Positions 10,417 to 22,372 of a DNA stretch of 64,000 nt are shown here, one piece after another. A program made the translations under genes and the position numbers. The stretch is from positions 2,356,001-2,420,000 of the forward strand of contig JABYQQ010000001.1 in NCBI GenBank assembly GCA_022605405.1, given 5' to 3'. The stretch's first letter is position 1. Every line of letters begins with the position of its first letter. The DNA comes from Earliella scabrosa (taxonomy: Eukaryota; Basidiomycota; Agaricomycetes; Polyporales; Polyporaceae). The notes below the pieces were generated by a model. The model saw only the letters and a program-made list of their open reading frames with translations, searched no databases and was not told the DNA's origin.

Positions 10417-12116
10417 TTTGATCCTGACATTGCTTCGTTGTCGTGCTCACTACTCACGCGCTGTCTTGCTATTGTTCTTGCTGTTGTCTTTGATCTGTCA
10501 AATCCCGCAGAGGGACGGATTGGATGTATTACGCACAACTCGTCGAACCCGGAGGCTACGCTTCTTTCTCCTCGTCACCAAACACGCACAAGCGAGTTGA
10601 CACCGCTCGTCAAAGGTACTCTGGTGTGTTGTTGCCGCTGTCCCTCAGTCTCGCGCGGCTGATAGAAGCTGGTCGAGCTCAGCATGCTGCCCAGGTATGT
10701 AGTGTGCTAGTACCGCACAGTGTAGACACCATCATGGAGCGGGCGAGCTGCGGCTCAACCATCCGACGCGCTTTTGATAGCTGATAGCAACGGGTCTGTC
10801 AAACTACCTACTTCTGACAGCGAGTTGATCCTGCAACGAGATCGTGAACTACCAATCGGGCTCATTATTCACTAGCTTGCCTGTGGTCCAGGGAATTCCA
10901 TGGCGTTTCTCGCCATCACGCCACGACGCCACTGTCCGCCGTAAGCGGCCTCCCTATTGTTCCTGCCATGCTTAGATTCGTAGTGCCACCCTACAGGAAG
11001 GGCCAGTGAGCGCGTCAGCAGTCAAGCATCTCATAGGTGCCATACCACCGGCGTGACCACGTATGCCAGCCGCGTCGCCCTGACTGGTTCGTGAGCTGAG
11101 CTTCTGGCCCCCATGAATGTAGGCGCTATTGGTCTATGATGGCAACCATTCAGTGCCATTTCGAGTACAATACCCTCCTTTGTACTACGTTTCGTGATGC
11201 TGGGTACTATCTAGCGCCCCAGTATCTTCAGGTTCACCGGGCCGTATAGTAACATGACTGAAATTCTGACTGTTTTGTCTCGACATCTGAGCTAGATCAA
11301 CACGCTAGATGTGTGAATAAGCAATTGACAGTGGAATCGCTTGGTCCATGGCTTTCCGCTAGGACAGACCGGCTGGGTCCTGCTACTAGTAGCTTGAACG
11401 CACCTTCATGATGTTGACGCTGCTGCCAAGGCTCCACGCGCTATTAGATTGCTCTCCCCCTCGGACTCACTCCATATACCCATGGTAACTCATAGATAGC
11501 CTCGTCATGCATCATGGTCATCTGGCGAGTTGTTGTTGCCCTGGGAGTTGAGCCTCGGTGTTAGCCACCTGGTCGCGCGTCTATCGTCGAGGCCCTCCTG
11601 CTGAGCCTACCAAGCACCTTCATTCTACCATGAAATCATTGAATGAGTTGAAAAGGTACGTGGTGGTAGTTTCGAATGCATATGTTCATAGTGGAAGTCT
11701 GCAGCTGGAGTTTGTGGCCGAGACAGCATGGGCGCTTACATACTGTCCAACGCACATCCAGTCGGCGCCAGCTCACCGCATCTCCTCACCGGCCTCACCC
11801 CTTCTGCCCTTCTTCCTGCAAGGTGCTGTATAGGCACTCGCCCTCCGGGCACACCTGGACACGACCGCAGTCTAAGATGACACGCATCAGTGCCTCATCG
11901 CCATGGAAGCATACGTCGAAATTTGATTGCATAGAGAGACATGATCAGCATAGGTGCTCGTTTGTATGTGTGATGACTGCATGGCAAAGTATGTAGGGCA
12001 TGAAGATATGGCGACTGGGGAGGCATATACAACGCAACGCTAAACGGAGGACAATATGGATACAGCATAGGGGCGCCGATTCAGACGTCGCAGTGATCTG
12101 TGACTACTTCACTAAA
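10417..12116. other. 1.7 kb without a recognisable gene
   Basis: Separates kinase-like copy 3 from the RNR large-subunit gene. Several plus-strand frames of 60-106 codons exist, but no protein motif, splice pattern or repeat structure was found. It may hold decayed sequence. Confidence 0.4.
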
Positions 12117-15100
12117 CTAAGCAGGCTCCAGGGGCGGGGGCTCGTCGCTATCATCCGTGGTAGGGGTGTCGCTCCGCGGGTTTATGCCATACGGAATTGG
12201 GTACGACGGCGCTTTGGTTCGGAGGTAATAGATGCCAGTCTTTAGGCCTTTTTCCCAGGCGCGGTGCTGAATCTGCGTCTGCAGAGGTACGTCTACTGTG
12301 AGCCGGTGTCATATACACACGTATTACGGAGTACTCGCCAAAAGAGCAGTGCTTGGCGCTTCTACAGCAAGAGTCATCGACTGGCTCTGGTCTATGAACG
12401 GCGCCCGGTCGGCAGCCATATCCACGAGGACAAACGGTTCGATCTCCCAAGCAGTTCGATAGATGTCCTTCAAGTCGTCTGGAATCTGTTTGATCGACTG
12501 TACGGAGCCTAAGGTAAACAACATGCGGTCAGAGGTGCAACGTTCGCTTCAACTGCTGTCGTGCCACGCACCACGGTTGCGGATGATCGCGTGTCGAATT
12601 TCTTCGCTCCATAGGTTTCTCTCGGTGAGATCCCGGACAAGCCATGGGCAGAGCTCTATGTAGTCGCCGCTTAGAACCTGGTGGGAAGTCACGTTGCTGT
12701 GTAATATGAAATTAGCACGAACATGCAAATTAACGAGCAAACTACACACCTTGTGTAGGGTTCTACCCCAGGGGAATTGCCAAGCAGGTACGCGGTGGAT
12801 GTCGTAGGCATCTGGGCAGTCAGAAGAGCGTTCCGTAGGCCGAACTGACGTATCTGAGTTCTTAAGGCGTCAAAATCGAAGCGAGCGCGCGGGGCCACAG
12901 GCCACATATCGAAGTACAAAAGACCACTTGCGGCAGGAGACCCAGACCAGGCGGGATATGGGCCGTAGACTTTTGCCAACTCGCAGCTGGTTTCGAGCGC
13001 GGCGTGATAGATGGCCTCGAATATCTCCACGTTGAGCTGGCGCGCCCCCCCTGACGAATAGGGCAAACCTAGCGCCATGAACGTGTCCGCTAAGCCCTGA
13101 ACTCCGAGTCCAATGGCTCTAGAACGTTTTGCGGACGCTGCGGCGCTGCCGGAGGGGTATTTTGCCACGTCAATAAGACGGTCCGTGTTTTGAATGACCA
13201 GCTTGACGAGCGCGTGGAGACCCATGAAGTCGAAGGTCTTGTCGCTTCGTACAAACCTGGGGAGAGAGATGGAAGCGAGCGTACAGACAGCAGGCTCCGC
13301 CACGGACGCATATTGAACAATCTCCGTGCATAGGTTCGAGGACGTAATGAGGCCCAGCTGCTGCTGGGCGTTCCGTTCTGTGGACATATGACAACTGTGA
13401 GAGAGTGATACTATGTTCGCCGAAGAAATCTCAGACGCACTGTTGATGTTATCCTGATACATGATGAAAGGCGTGCCGGACTCCACTTGAGCGTCGCAGA
13501 TCTGCCGCCAAAGATCCCTGGCTCGCACACAGGTTGAGAACTTCACCGTCCGGACGTAGTCGTTATACGTTCGGGTGAACTCGTCGCCGTGGACTGTGTG
13601 CAACTTGGGGACGTCGACAGGGTCGAACAAGAACCAGTCGCCATCGCTGCATAGACGCTCCATGCTGTGACTTGTAAGGACTACGGCCGCACATCATTTT
13701 GAGTGAAAAGCTTACAAAATGTCCGGGACCCAAAGCGCGGGGTACACGTGCCTCACCCTGACATCTTGTCCCGCTCGATTGGTTCGGCATGTAATGAACG
13801 GCCGAACATCAGCATGCCATATCGGGAGGTATACTGTGGCTGCCGATGGCCTTCGGTTGCGGCTCATGATGCAGTATGTCGCATGCGCATCGAGGACCTT
13901 GACGAGCGGCATCACACCAGGAGATCGCGCTTCATATATCCCGAAACTAGAGGTCGAGATAAGAGCATTGCGGACTCAGTTGGAAATGGTACAACTTACC
14001 GCTCACAAGGCACACCTGCCAGCGAAATGCCAATCCCGCCATCAGCCATCCACATGTTGTCAAGATCGGAGACAGTTTTCAACACGCTCTGCGGACTGTG
14101 TGTGTCCGGTTGAACAACGAAACAAGACGCGCAATACGGCGTCTTCGTTCCGGCGTTGAAGAGCGTCGGAGATGCATGAGTGTAAAGTTGCGTGGACAAA
14201 GCTTCGTAGGTCGCGATCGCCGCTGTGATGTCTCCACCATGGATTGCCAGCGCGGTCCGCATATAGAGGAACTGGGCCCGTTCGATGGTTTCCTCTTTCC
14301 GTCGAACGAGATACGAGCGAATCATAGCTCGCGCGGAGGAGCTGGAGGCATCTGGTAAGAGAACATCCGACACTGTTGTATATGGACTCACTAGGACATC
14401 TGAAAGTCCCTAGTATGATTGATGGCCGCGTCTAGACGAGTGGAGTTATCCCGGACTATGTCCATAAGCTCGGGATCGAGGTTCGCCTCAACGCCTATTC
14501 CCCATTGTTAGAATTGCTAACCCGCCGATCATGGTAGGACTAATTCACCGTGATTCATAACCCAGGTGCTAAAAGAAGGGCCGACTGTGCGGTGAATGTC
14601 TGCCATCAGCACTCGACCCGCCAGAAGCGTGTATGCCGGGTGCCGACTTCCTTGTCCCGCAATGGTGGTCGCGATGTGGGCCTGTAGAAAAGCAAAGCCG
14701 ACCTCATGAGTAGGTCAGCATCCCGCTCGATCACGCATATACGCACGACAAGTTGAGGGAGCGAGATTTGTATAGGTAGCCCAACGTGTACCATAGACAC
14801 GATTCTATAAGGGAGTTAGGCCGTACCGTCCAGAGAACACACTTTGGAGAACGCACGCACTCTGCTATGTCCAACGTGGTGTTGGGGATGTCTACTGCAT
14901 GCTATGACACACAACCAGCTCAGACATCGGCTCAACCGACCTATGTAACAGGAACTCACTGCCGCGAGAGATGCGTGTAGCTGTTGTATGACCATTAGTC
15001 CACTGTGCAAGTAAGGAGCGTGTATAACTGTACCTTAGCCGGGTCGAACGGTTGTAGTAAACTAGAACACAGTTATAGAACACCCTCAAGCGAGCGTTGA

Positions 15101-15226
15101 TCGTGAATACTCACCCATCTGCCCGCAAATATTCTGTTAGTCAATGTCACGTTGTGGAAGGCGACACTTACTTCTCTGTACTACAGTCGCGAAAGGACTT
15201 GGAGCGGGTGCTCGTTGTGTGCTCAT
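12117..15226 (-). CDS. ribonucleotide reductase large subunit (R1), divergent, intron-rich
   Basis: R1 reduces ribonucleoside diphosphates to deoxy forms. The ATG at 15226 opens an ATP-cone-like N-terminus (LRADG, then LLQPFDPAK) read through many short exons. Recognisable in order: HPAYTLLAGR; IRSYL; HASPTLFNAGT followed by YCASCFVV (first active-site Cys); GGIG; PIWHAD; ESGTPF; SSNLCTEI with the thiyl Cys, Asn and Glu; AVCTLASISL (second Cys); GVQGLADTF; IYHAAL; MPTTSTA; VDMAADR; IDQSQS; and GIYYLRT with the Tyr-Tyr relay. Estimated 750-800 aa. Odd points: the C-terminus ends in an acidic/proline tail without the CxxC pair that normally re-reduces the site; the usual CPNEC motif is DPVDV; and the GGNKRPG loop is SRNRRPS. 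Exon ends in the first 500 bp are approximate. Divergent from the single R1 expected of a fungus, so an accessory copy is likely. Confidence 0.85.
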
Positions 15227-16346
15227 CTTGGTCCAGAGCCAGGTTTTGCGAGTCGATGTCGTTACACTGAACTCGAAGGGTCATTTATATGTCGCAGACT
15301 TGAGGATGTCACCCTGCGTTGTAAGTGAGTCCATCCGTGTGACCGATGTATGGCAGGCACAGACCCACCGCTACGACTCCACGGCACATTGTCCGGTGAT
15401 ACGGCCATGTCACCAGGGTCTGGAAGCCTTGCCCGGACCGAACGCCCCATCGAACTCGAGTACCCACAGGCGAAATTAATGAACTCGGGGGACCTGATGA
15501 GCCGATATGGACCAACGATACCATCACCGTATGGGACCTTGGGTGGAGGCGTTCTACTGACCATTTACAACTGCGGCTCCCTGATGTGGCTCAGGAACCT
15601 GTCATCGCTAGCCCAGCCTTTTCCGCATCAGGATTCCAGTGGCACCGGGCACAGTTGAAAGAGGAAAGGGGCACTTGGTGGCGCAGAGATCGTTCGGTCA
15701 CGGCTGTGGGCGGAGACTGTGAGAGTGTGAGCTGTGGATGCTACCAATTACTCACCGTAGAATGCCCCGTTCTGAACCGTGGCGCAAGGTTCACTCATGA
15801 CGTCGAAGGAAGTATTCGTTTGGTGCTTCTTACGCCTCGATGTTCCTGGCATGATTAACATAGCATGAATCTGGGACTAAATTACCGTCCGGTGTGCATA
15901 GCACGAGCTGTCATCTACGATGCGCTTTCATTTCTCTCAGGCATAGGGTCGGTGATTCGTGTTGAGACTTCTACATCGGTGGTTTCGGACAATTGAAAGG
16001 GACTCCTATCGGCGGACATGCTGTAGTGAACTGGGAAATGTCGGTGCGTGTGTACACTCTAGTTCGGTGGAAGTTTCACTTCGCAGACCTCCCTGGATGC
16101 GGCTGCGTCAGTTTGTGGTGGCTGGTCATGTCGACGCTCGTACCTCAAAGGCGTCGGTGGCCACCTATGCGGCGTTGTGGCTCCACGATTACTATGTTTC
16201 ATTGGCGACAGAGCAAGGGGGCGTCGAGATATGCGTACCGATGGGGACCGTCTGCGGGTATAAGAACAGCGCAAACATACGATGGAAGTGCAGCCTCGTC
16301 TTCAGCTACGTCTTGAATCTTCCATACTCGCCTAGGACCAGAACAG
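15227..16346. other. intergenic, no gene recognised
   Basis: Sequence upstream of the RNR large-subunit gene and of the plus-strand gene at 16347, so it probably includes both promoters. Frames of about 100-140 codons overlap on both strands (15262-16390) but contradict each other and show no domain. Confidence 0.4.
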
Positions 16347-17960
16347 ATGTCGCAACAGGTGGAGACCGCTGTTACACGTTGGAGACTTGATTCCTTCCGT
16401 ACCACCGACCTGCCGTTCGAGGCCGCGGTTCGCTCTTTGCAGACGGAGCATCCTGCAATTGAGGCTAAGAGGACGGGCCCTAGGGAATGGCTGGTGAGTG
16501 TTTTCCAACTACCGTCAGTTTGATTGGGTACTGACGTGGGCCTCTGTAGCTCTGCAGGCGTGGAAGTAACATTCCGGCAGTGTTCTCCTTCGCCGGGGTA
16601 TTTGCCGATTTGGATGACTACATGACGGGAAACCTAGTGCCAGACAGGCAGGACGTGCCCATCGGGTTAGCAGAAGACAAAGTGTGAGGAGGTCTGTTCG
16701 ATCTCTTGCAACGTGTGTACTCACCAGCTTCAGAGAGCGATATGCGAATTACCGTTGCGGTTACTCGTATGCTTTCAACACCATCAATGACATGGCTATG
16801 TACGAGTTACAAAAGGTGATGTCCAAGGCGTAGACAGTAGTGCGAATAAAAACTCACAATAGCGACAGGAGTTGGAGGGGTATATCGCCGAAGTTCCGGG
16901 TTTTAATCCTGGGGGTGCGAATCGGCGGAGCTGGCAGTCGGGGGACGGACTGTACGGGAATTCGATCTTCTGGATGACCGTCCCGATGTTCCTGCGGCGC
17001 CCTGAGGGCCAGAAGAAGCCTCCAGCCCCCGCTCATCTGCATCCGTGGGTGGTGCAAGCTGAGAAGAGGTCCAGACGGTACATGGCGAACCCCGCTCGGC
17101 CTGTAGTCCGCGCCTTGGAAAGTGGTCGACTCCGGGACATCACGCAGTGTACTCCAAACACTCTTGTACAAGGCGATGCAGTTGCGGTACGCTTCACGGT
17201 GACCTATCTTGAAGGCGACAAAGACTGGTACCCTCAGTACCTTGTGTCCGACGTAGTGCGCGTCGGCCGTATCCCCCGGATGCCACCCGTGGACAGCGGC
17301 TTGTACGTCAAGCCCGAGATATTGTTACAGCAGGCGCAGCTGGAGGAGGGTGAGATCATAGATGGTGAGTAGCGTTCCATGACGTCAGCGTGCTCTCTAG
17401 ACTGACCCTAGACCTGTGCAGAGGACGTCTCCATTGCTGATGGACTGGCTGTCGAAGAGCGGTCCCTTCATGCTGCAACTCCTCTCATCGACGGATCCGT
17501 GGGCGTCGTTCAGGGAACTGAGCAGGCGACCGTTGGTCTTCAAGACGAGTCCACCGCCAACGACGCGGTGGGTGTAGACGGACAAGGCGAAGTTGGGCAC
17601 CCCCGTTCCGAGATGGACATTGACGTCGACACTTCATCCCGTGGTGTTGCCACGGCGGAGTATGTGGTGGTCAGCACGGAAGAAATTGTCATGGGCGACG
17701 AAGAGGCCTCTGCTGCGAAAGCTACGGGCCAGCTGCAGACCACCCCTTCGAGGTCCGTCATTCCGAGCTCTGGGGAAGATCCGGTTCTACGACCGGGTGA
17801 GGATGAGGACTGGGATCGGATGTCCTTCGTGGAGCCGCAGACCGATGAAACCCGCCGGATGGCTAAGGGGAAAGAGAAAGCGAAGCTGGGTAAGAAGGGT
17901 AAATTGGAAGCCGTGGATGACGACATCCCTGCAAAGAGGCGCAAGGGGACGCGAGGCTAG
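16347..17960 (+). CDS. hypothetical protein, 467 aa (five exons)
   Basis: Deduced exons: 16347-16493, 16550-16683, 16728-16815, 16869-17364, 17422-17960, all GT/AG and frame-consistent. The first about 280 residues look globular (RERYANYRCGYSYAFN; FWMTVPMFLRRPEG; GDKDWYPQYLVSD). The last about 180 are acidic and low-complexity, ending in a lysine-rich stretch (KGKEKAKLGKKGK) and KRRKGTRG that could serve as a nuclear localisation signal. No known domain is recognised. Base composition and codon use resemble neighbouring genes. The strong splice consistency and long conserved-looking exon 4 make this a real gene. Function unknown. Confidence 0.75.
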
Positions 17961-19360
17961 GCACGTATGTCATGGTTTAGTCTACTTCTCTTGTCGACCG
18001 TTCACTGAGCACGTTGTGTTGGTACAGTCCTCCCATGTGCCATCGCATAGTTCTGAATGTATCTCAAAGTGTTTAGTCCTGATGTGTCAATGCCTGTATT
18101 ATTGAGCGAAACTTACTGTTCCACAAGCACTGCTATGGTGATGAGTCTTCGTCGTCAAGTGTTCGTCATCCGGTAAGTGTTGTTCACGATGAATCAAGGA
18201 TACGGGAGAGCGATAGCCCATAATTGGGGTAGATATGGCACTGCAGAAGCGATGTATATGTCATGCATATCGTATGCACTGGTGCCTACTCACCATACAT
18301 TGAAATGGAGTCTGAGAATGAGTCGGCTATTAGAACTCGTGGCATGTTCAAGTTGAATGCATAACCGGCCCGGCGCTGCCGGCCGAACGGTCCGCGCACC
18401 CGGACATGCTCTTGTAGTCAAGAACCCAAGCATATAGACATTCAACCGACAGGGCATGCGACAAGAAGGGGACAAGACAGGCGTACGGACTACTAGTACT
18501 TCACTGCATCGAGACTAACGACCTCCGACACCATAGATCACGACCTTGACTGAAGTAGTTCCGAACGTGGGTGAACGCTCCAAGAGAGAATTTATTCAGC
18601 ATCGTCAGGGACGAGGTGGGGTTGTTGGTTTGATTTGGTCCTGGTAGAGTATGCGTTTATTAGTGTGCACAGTGCACCAATGGGATGAGGTACTTACCGG
18701 ACGAAGGTGCCAAAACGTGTTCCGACAGTGCGAAGCTCTCGGCGCCAGCGAAGACCGCATGCGTTACACAGTGTCTGGGAACCGTACGGACCCTGTCACG
18801 AGAACTTAGTAAGGAGAAGCGAATGTGCCAACTGATGCGCAGTTACCGTGCGCCACTCCGGCGTGTTCCGTGTGCCGCATGATGTACACTCAATCGCAGG
18901 CAATACCTGGATATCGTGAGCCGGACACGGGGCGAACATGGTACTCAGGACGTACATGCAGGGCGTGAAGGCGTGGCCCCGTGGCCGGTGGAGTCAGAGA
19001 TCGGCCTAAACGCAACAACAGACATTATGTGCTCCGGTCTACCAAATAAGTCCGAGTTTCGTACCTCGAGTTCCACATGTGGGGCCTCCAGACCGCGACG
19101 TACCACTGTCCGCTGCTGTTGTTAGTGCAATGCACATTGGTCGAGTAGCATGAAGATTGAGTCAGCAGAGCACAGAGGCAACTATGACGGATTTATGCGT
19201 ACATTGACCCACGTCGATAGAGGCGGCAACTCTTGGCACAAACCGCTTCTTCGAGGCGCCAGAACTTCGGGAGGGCGATTGCACGGGATCCTCCTGGGGA
19301 GCGTGCGTCTATGAGGGGGTTTACTTAGGAGATACTTGAATACTGATGAAGTTCAGATGC
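17961..19360. other. 1.4 kb without a recognisable gene
   Basis: Follows the 467-aa gene. Only short open frames are present and no domain or repeat is visible. Confidence 0.4.
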
Positions 19361-20162
19361 TCACGTGGCCTCTACACCTCCGCTTTCCGACAGTCTTCTT
19401 CGATTGCATCGATGCGGTTGGTTTGATTTCGAAGCTGTCGTAGAGCGCCGCAGGGTTGGGTTAGCCCCGACGGTCAAGGACGTAGATTCGGAGAACTCAC
19501 TTCGTGGCTCTGTCGGTACCAAGTACACCCGGCGCTGCCAACCCCTGCACCAGAAAACGGGGAGAATTAGAGGAAAGTTGTGAGGACGATGTGAGGGCAA
19601 CGTACGGTCTCTTGGACCCACAGTAACTCATCACTGGTGTCATGTTGCATAGCTGCGCTTCTGGGAATGTACTCGGGCGCCTCCGGACGAAGGCGAGACG
19701 TCAATACGTTCTCTGCGTCCGACGTACAGTACTGAGCCAAGTTCGGGATTGTGCATGAGTCTATGGTCGTGTTGCTCGTAGGCTCGATGTCATCAATCTT
19801 CGACTGGTGGCTAGCAGTCCCACCGTTGCAGTGGATGTGTAGCTCAGTGCCATCATGCACACGGCATCTCTACGACGCCATCGTCAGCTGGTAGTGGCAG
19901 ATATCAACTATTAGTGACTTACGCCAGATGGAAGAAAGACCGGAGGCGGAGACTTGGTCACAGACCCACGGCTCGAAGGAACCGTAAGGTGTCCTTCAGC
20001 GCTGCCGCAACACTGGCACGTAGTAGTCTCTTCCTCGTAATACGAGTACACCTGTGTAGCGTCTAAGCTCCGGTGCACCTTGAACGACTCAATGTTAGAA
20101 TAAAGAATACAGTGCAATATAACGCAACGTACAGACGTCCCACGAGCGTTGTAATACGGCAT
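19361..20162 (-). CDS. possible small multi-exon gene, unknown
   Basis: A tentative gene read from the ATG at 20162 (start MPYYNARGTS). Possible introns follow TCT (GTACGT), GGC (GTAAGT) and ACC (GTACGT). The pieces give a Cys-containing segment (CQCCGSAEGH) and a Ser/Thr/Asp-rich segment. The last exon is ambiguous: one frame stops near 19497, another runs open to 19361. No family recognised; the bases for it are splice consistency and long open exons only. Confidence 0.3.
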
Positions 20163-20918
20163 TCCAACGCCGCCGGTTATAACTGAAGTTAGCGGGGGAA
20201 GATAATCCTATTCATACGAGATCAGCTTTGGGTGCACCAAACGCGATGTAAGAGATGTTCGCTTACAGAATTCATGGTTGAAGCCAGATGAGGCAAGCTA
20301 GCGTTCGCCCTGAGGACTCGTGTTGCCGGAGGCTCAGAGATGTTGAGAATCTTATATAGCCTGGGTTGGACGCCCTTCGACATGGGCTGACAAATACCGG
20401 TGAGAGTGATGCAGGCCTCAACCAGAGAACGAACACGCCGTACATCTTATAAGATGTCCAATCTCATCCCTCGTGCTTTGGATAGCATATTGTGCGCACG
20501 GCCATGGAGGATTATGAGAAATCTCAGCGCACAGCAGCGGCAGTTGAGCGGTCTGCGCGAGAGTCCCGGTCAGCGCTACAGCCGAATTGGGACAACGTGA
20601 TGGTACCTGCACCATGAACGGACCATCGTGCCCTCCGCAACGAACTTTATCCTTAATCAAGCGGGCTTCCACCAACTATTTGACCAGTGCCTGTGCCGAC
20701 GTTCATAGGGCTGCGGTTCCTGCAGCGCCAATACCAGGGAAGCTGCGCAACACTGGCCCACATATACCGTATGCACACTCCAGATAAGGCAAAAGTCCAA
20801 AGCACGCGTGGAACATCGATCGGAGTACCGAATAGCTCCGATGCATGCGCCCGATAACGTCTATTGCAGACCGCCGGACCTACAACACTCAGAAGCCGAG
20901 CCGCCGTACAGGATCGAT

Positions 20919-21957
20919 CTAACGGTCTGTCAGAGATGAATACGCCGCAGATGCCCGACATCGTCTCCACCATTTCTGTACGAAGGATTGTGAGCCACAG
21001 GCAAGAGTATACGGTATAATGGACCCATACCGTTATTTGAGGATAAGGTCGCCTGAATCTCCAACCTCGTATGGTGTGCCTTATGGGTAGCGGCGCCACC
21101 TCTTCAGCGAGTCGCAACCGGAAGCTGAGGACAATGGCTTGCATATCTCCGAAGTAATCTGCGTCCCACATGGCTGGATCTTGTAGCGCTTCCGACCATG
21201 GCTGGTTGCTGAAGGTGAATCCTCGTGCTTGATACTTCGCTATGACCGCGCGATCCCGCTCCGATAACGGAGGGAACCGTATGAAGCCATGCCTCGCCAT
21301 CGTTCCACCGGGATACCCGCAGACGCATCCATCTGGAGTGAGGAAGTTCATGACCAGTGTTGTCCAAAACGCTCTTAAAGGGGTGACGGGATTGCTCGTA
21401 GAGCTTCGGACGATGTCTACGTGGCGCCCAGTCGGAGTACGAAAGCGGAAAACGTCCCGGATGCCGTTGCCACCGGCGATGGACGAGCGACCGCTCCCGC
21501 TCACCGCAGGCAGCAGCTGGAAGCGCAGCTGCTCGTCCTTCGCAACAGTCGCGATGAAGGTGTGGAACATCCGTTCGGATACGTAGATGTCAAGGTCTAG
21601 CGGTTGCCAATGAAGGTCGGGATGGAAAAAATGAAGAGCTGCAGAGCCGGAGATGATAGCGCCACTGGCACGGAGTAGTTCGCTGAAGTGCTCCACGTCA
21701 ATCACGAACGGCGAAACGCACGCCGTGTAACGGGCACGGAGCACAGTGGCGACGACCGTGTAATACGCTCGGCTCGTTTGCCGCCATGCCATCAGGTCCA
21801 CAATGCCCGCGGCCTGGATGATGGCGACAATGATATCGGTGTGAATACTAGGAACACAACATGAGACGCGCGGGGTAGAGTAGCATGTACGTGTCGCTTA
21901 CTTTATCGGTCCTTCAAGAGTCCTGATGATGTTGACATGCTCGCAGCTTTCACCCAT
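20919..21957 (-). CDS. F-box-like / nucleotidyltransferase-like family protein, member 1
   Basis: A short first exon (21957-21902) splices to a long exon at 21847. The N-terminus has an F-box-like helix block (DLMAWRQTSRAYYTVV). It is followed by a segment shaped like the start of a nucleotidyltransferase fold: GSAALHFF, then PLDLDIYV. That fold assignment is my inference, not a recognised domain. Near the 3' end GTATGGGT...TACAG can be spliced as a 54-bp intron, giving a stop at 20919; unspliced, the frame stays open to 20653. It is the most divergent of four relatives in the window (22373, 44709, 58223). Possibly an adaptor of a ubiquitin ligase; function unknown. Confidence 0.7.
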
Positions 21958-22372
21958 TGACACGACGTCAACGGCGGGGGCGGATGCAAGTGGGAAGGGG
22001 TAGCGTGTTGTCATGGTCCACAATGCGAAACTGTGGGTCAATTCGCAAGGCCTTCAACATGGCCTGTATATGCAGCTGAACAGGGACAACGCCACCACAA
22101 CGATCGTCAACACGTACCTGCTGCGCGTCCATTGCATTCCCTATCGTCCCACCATCTAACAGGGCCCAACGTCCTGTGGAGCCTTTGGAGGCGGGTGCCA
22201 CCGTGGCGGAATGAGGAGATTGGAGATGAAGGTAGAGGAGTAGGAGCTGCGGTGGCGTGACGCCCAACGACGACCATGTTCCCTGTTTAGGTTATGATTG
22301 ATACCAGTTACATAGTTACATGTTCAATTTGAGCCAAGCACTCCCGCAAGTCATCATCCCATGCTAACGTAG
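21958..22372. other. intergenic between two F-box-like genes
   Basis: Both neighbours are on the minus strand. The plus and minus frames here are short and mutually exclusive. It may hold the promoter of member 1 and the 3' UTR of member 2. Confidence 0.35.

Noticed and set aside
20163..20675. Minus-strand frame of 85 codons upstream of the tentative gene at 19361
   Set aside because: No splice link and no protein features; probably chance.
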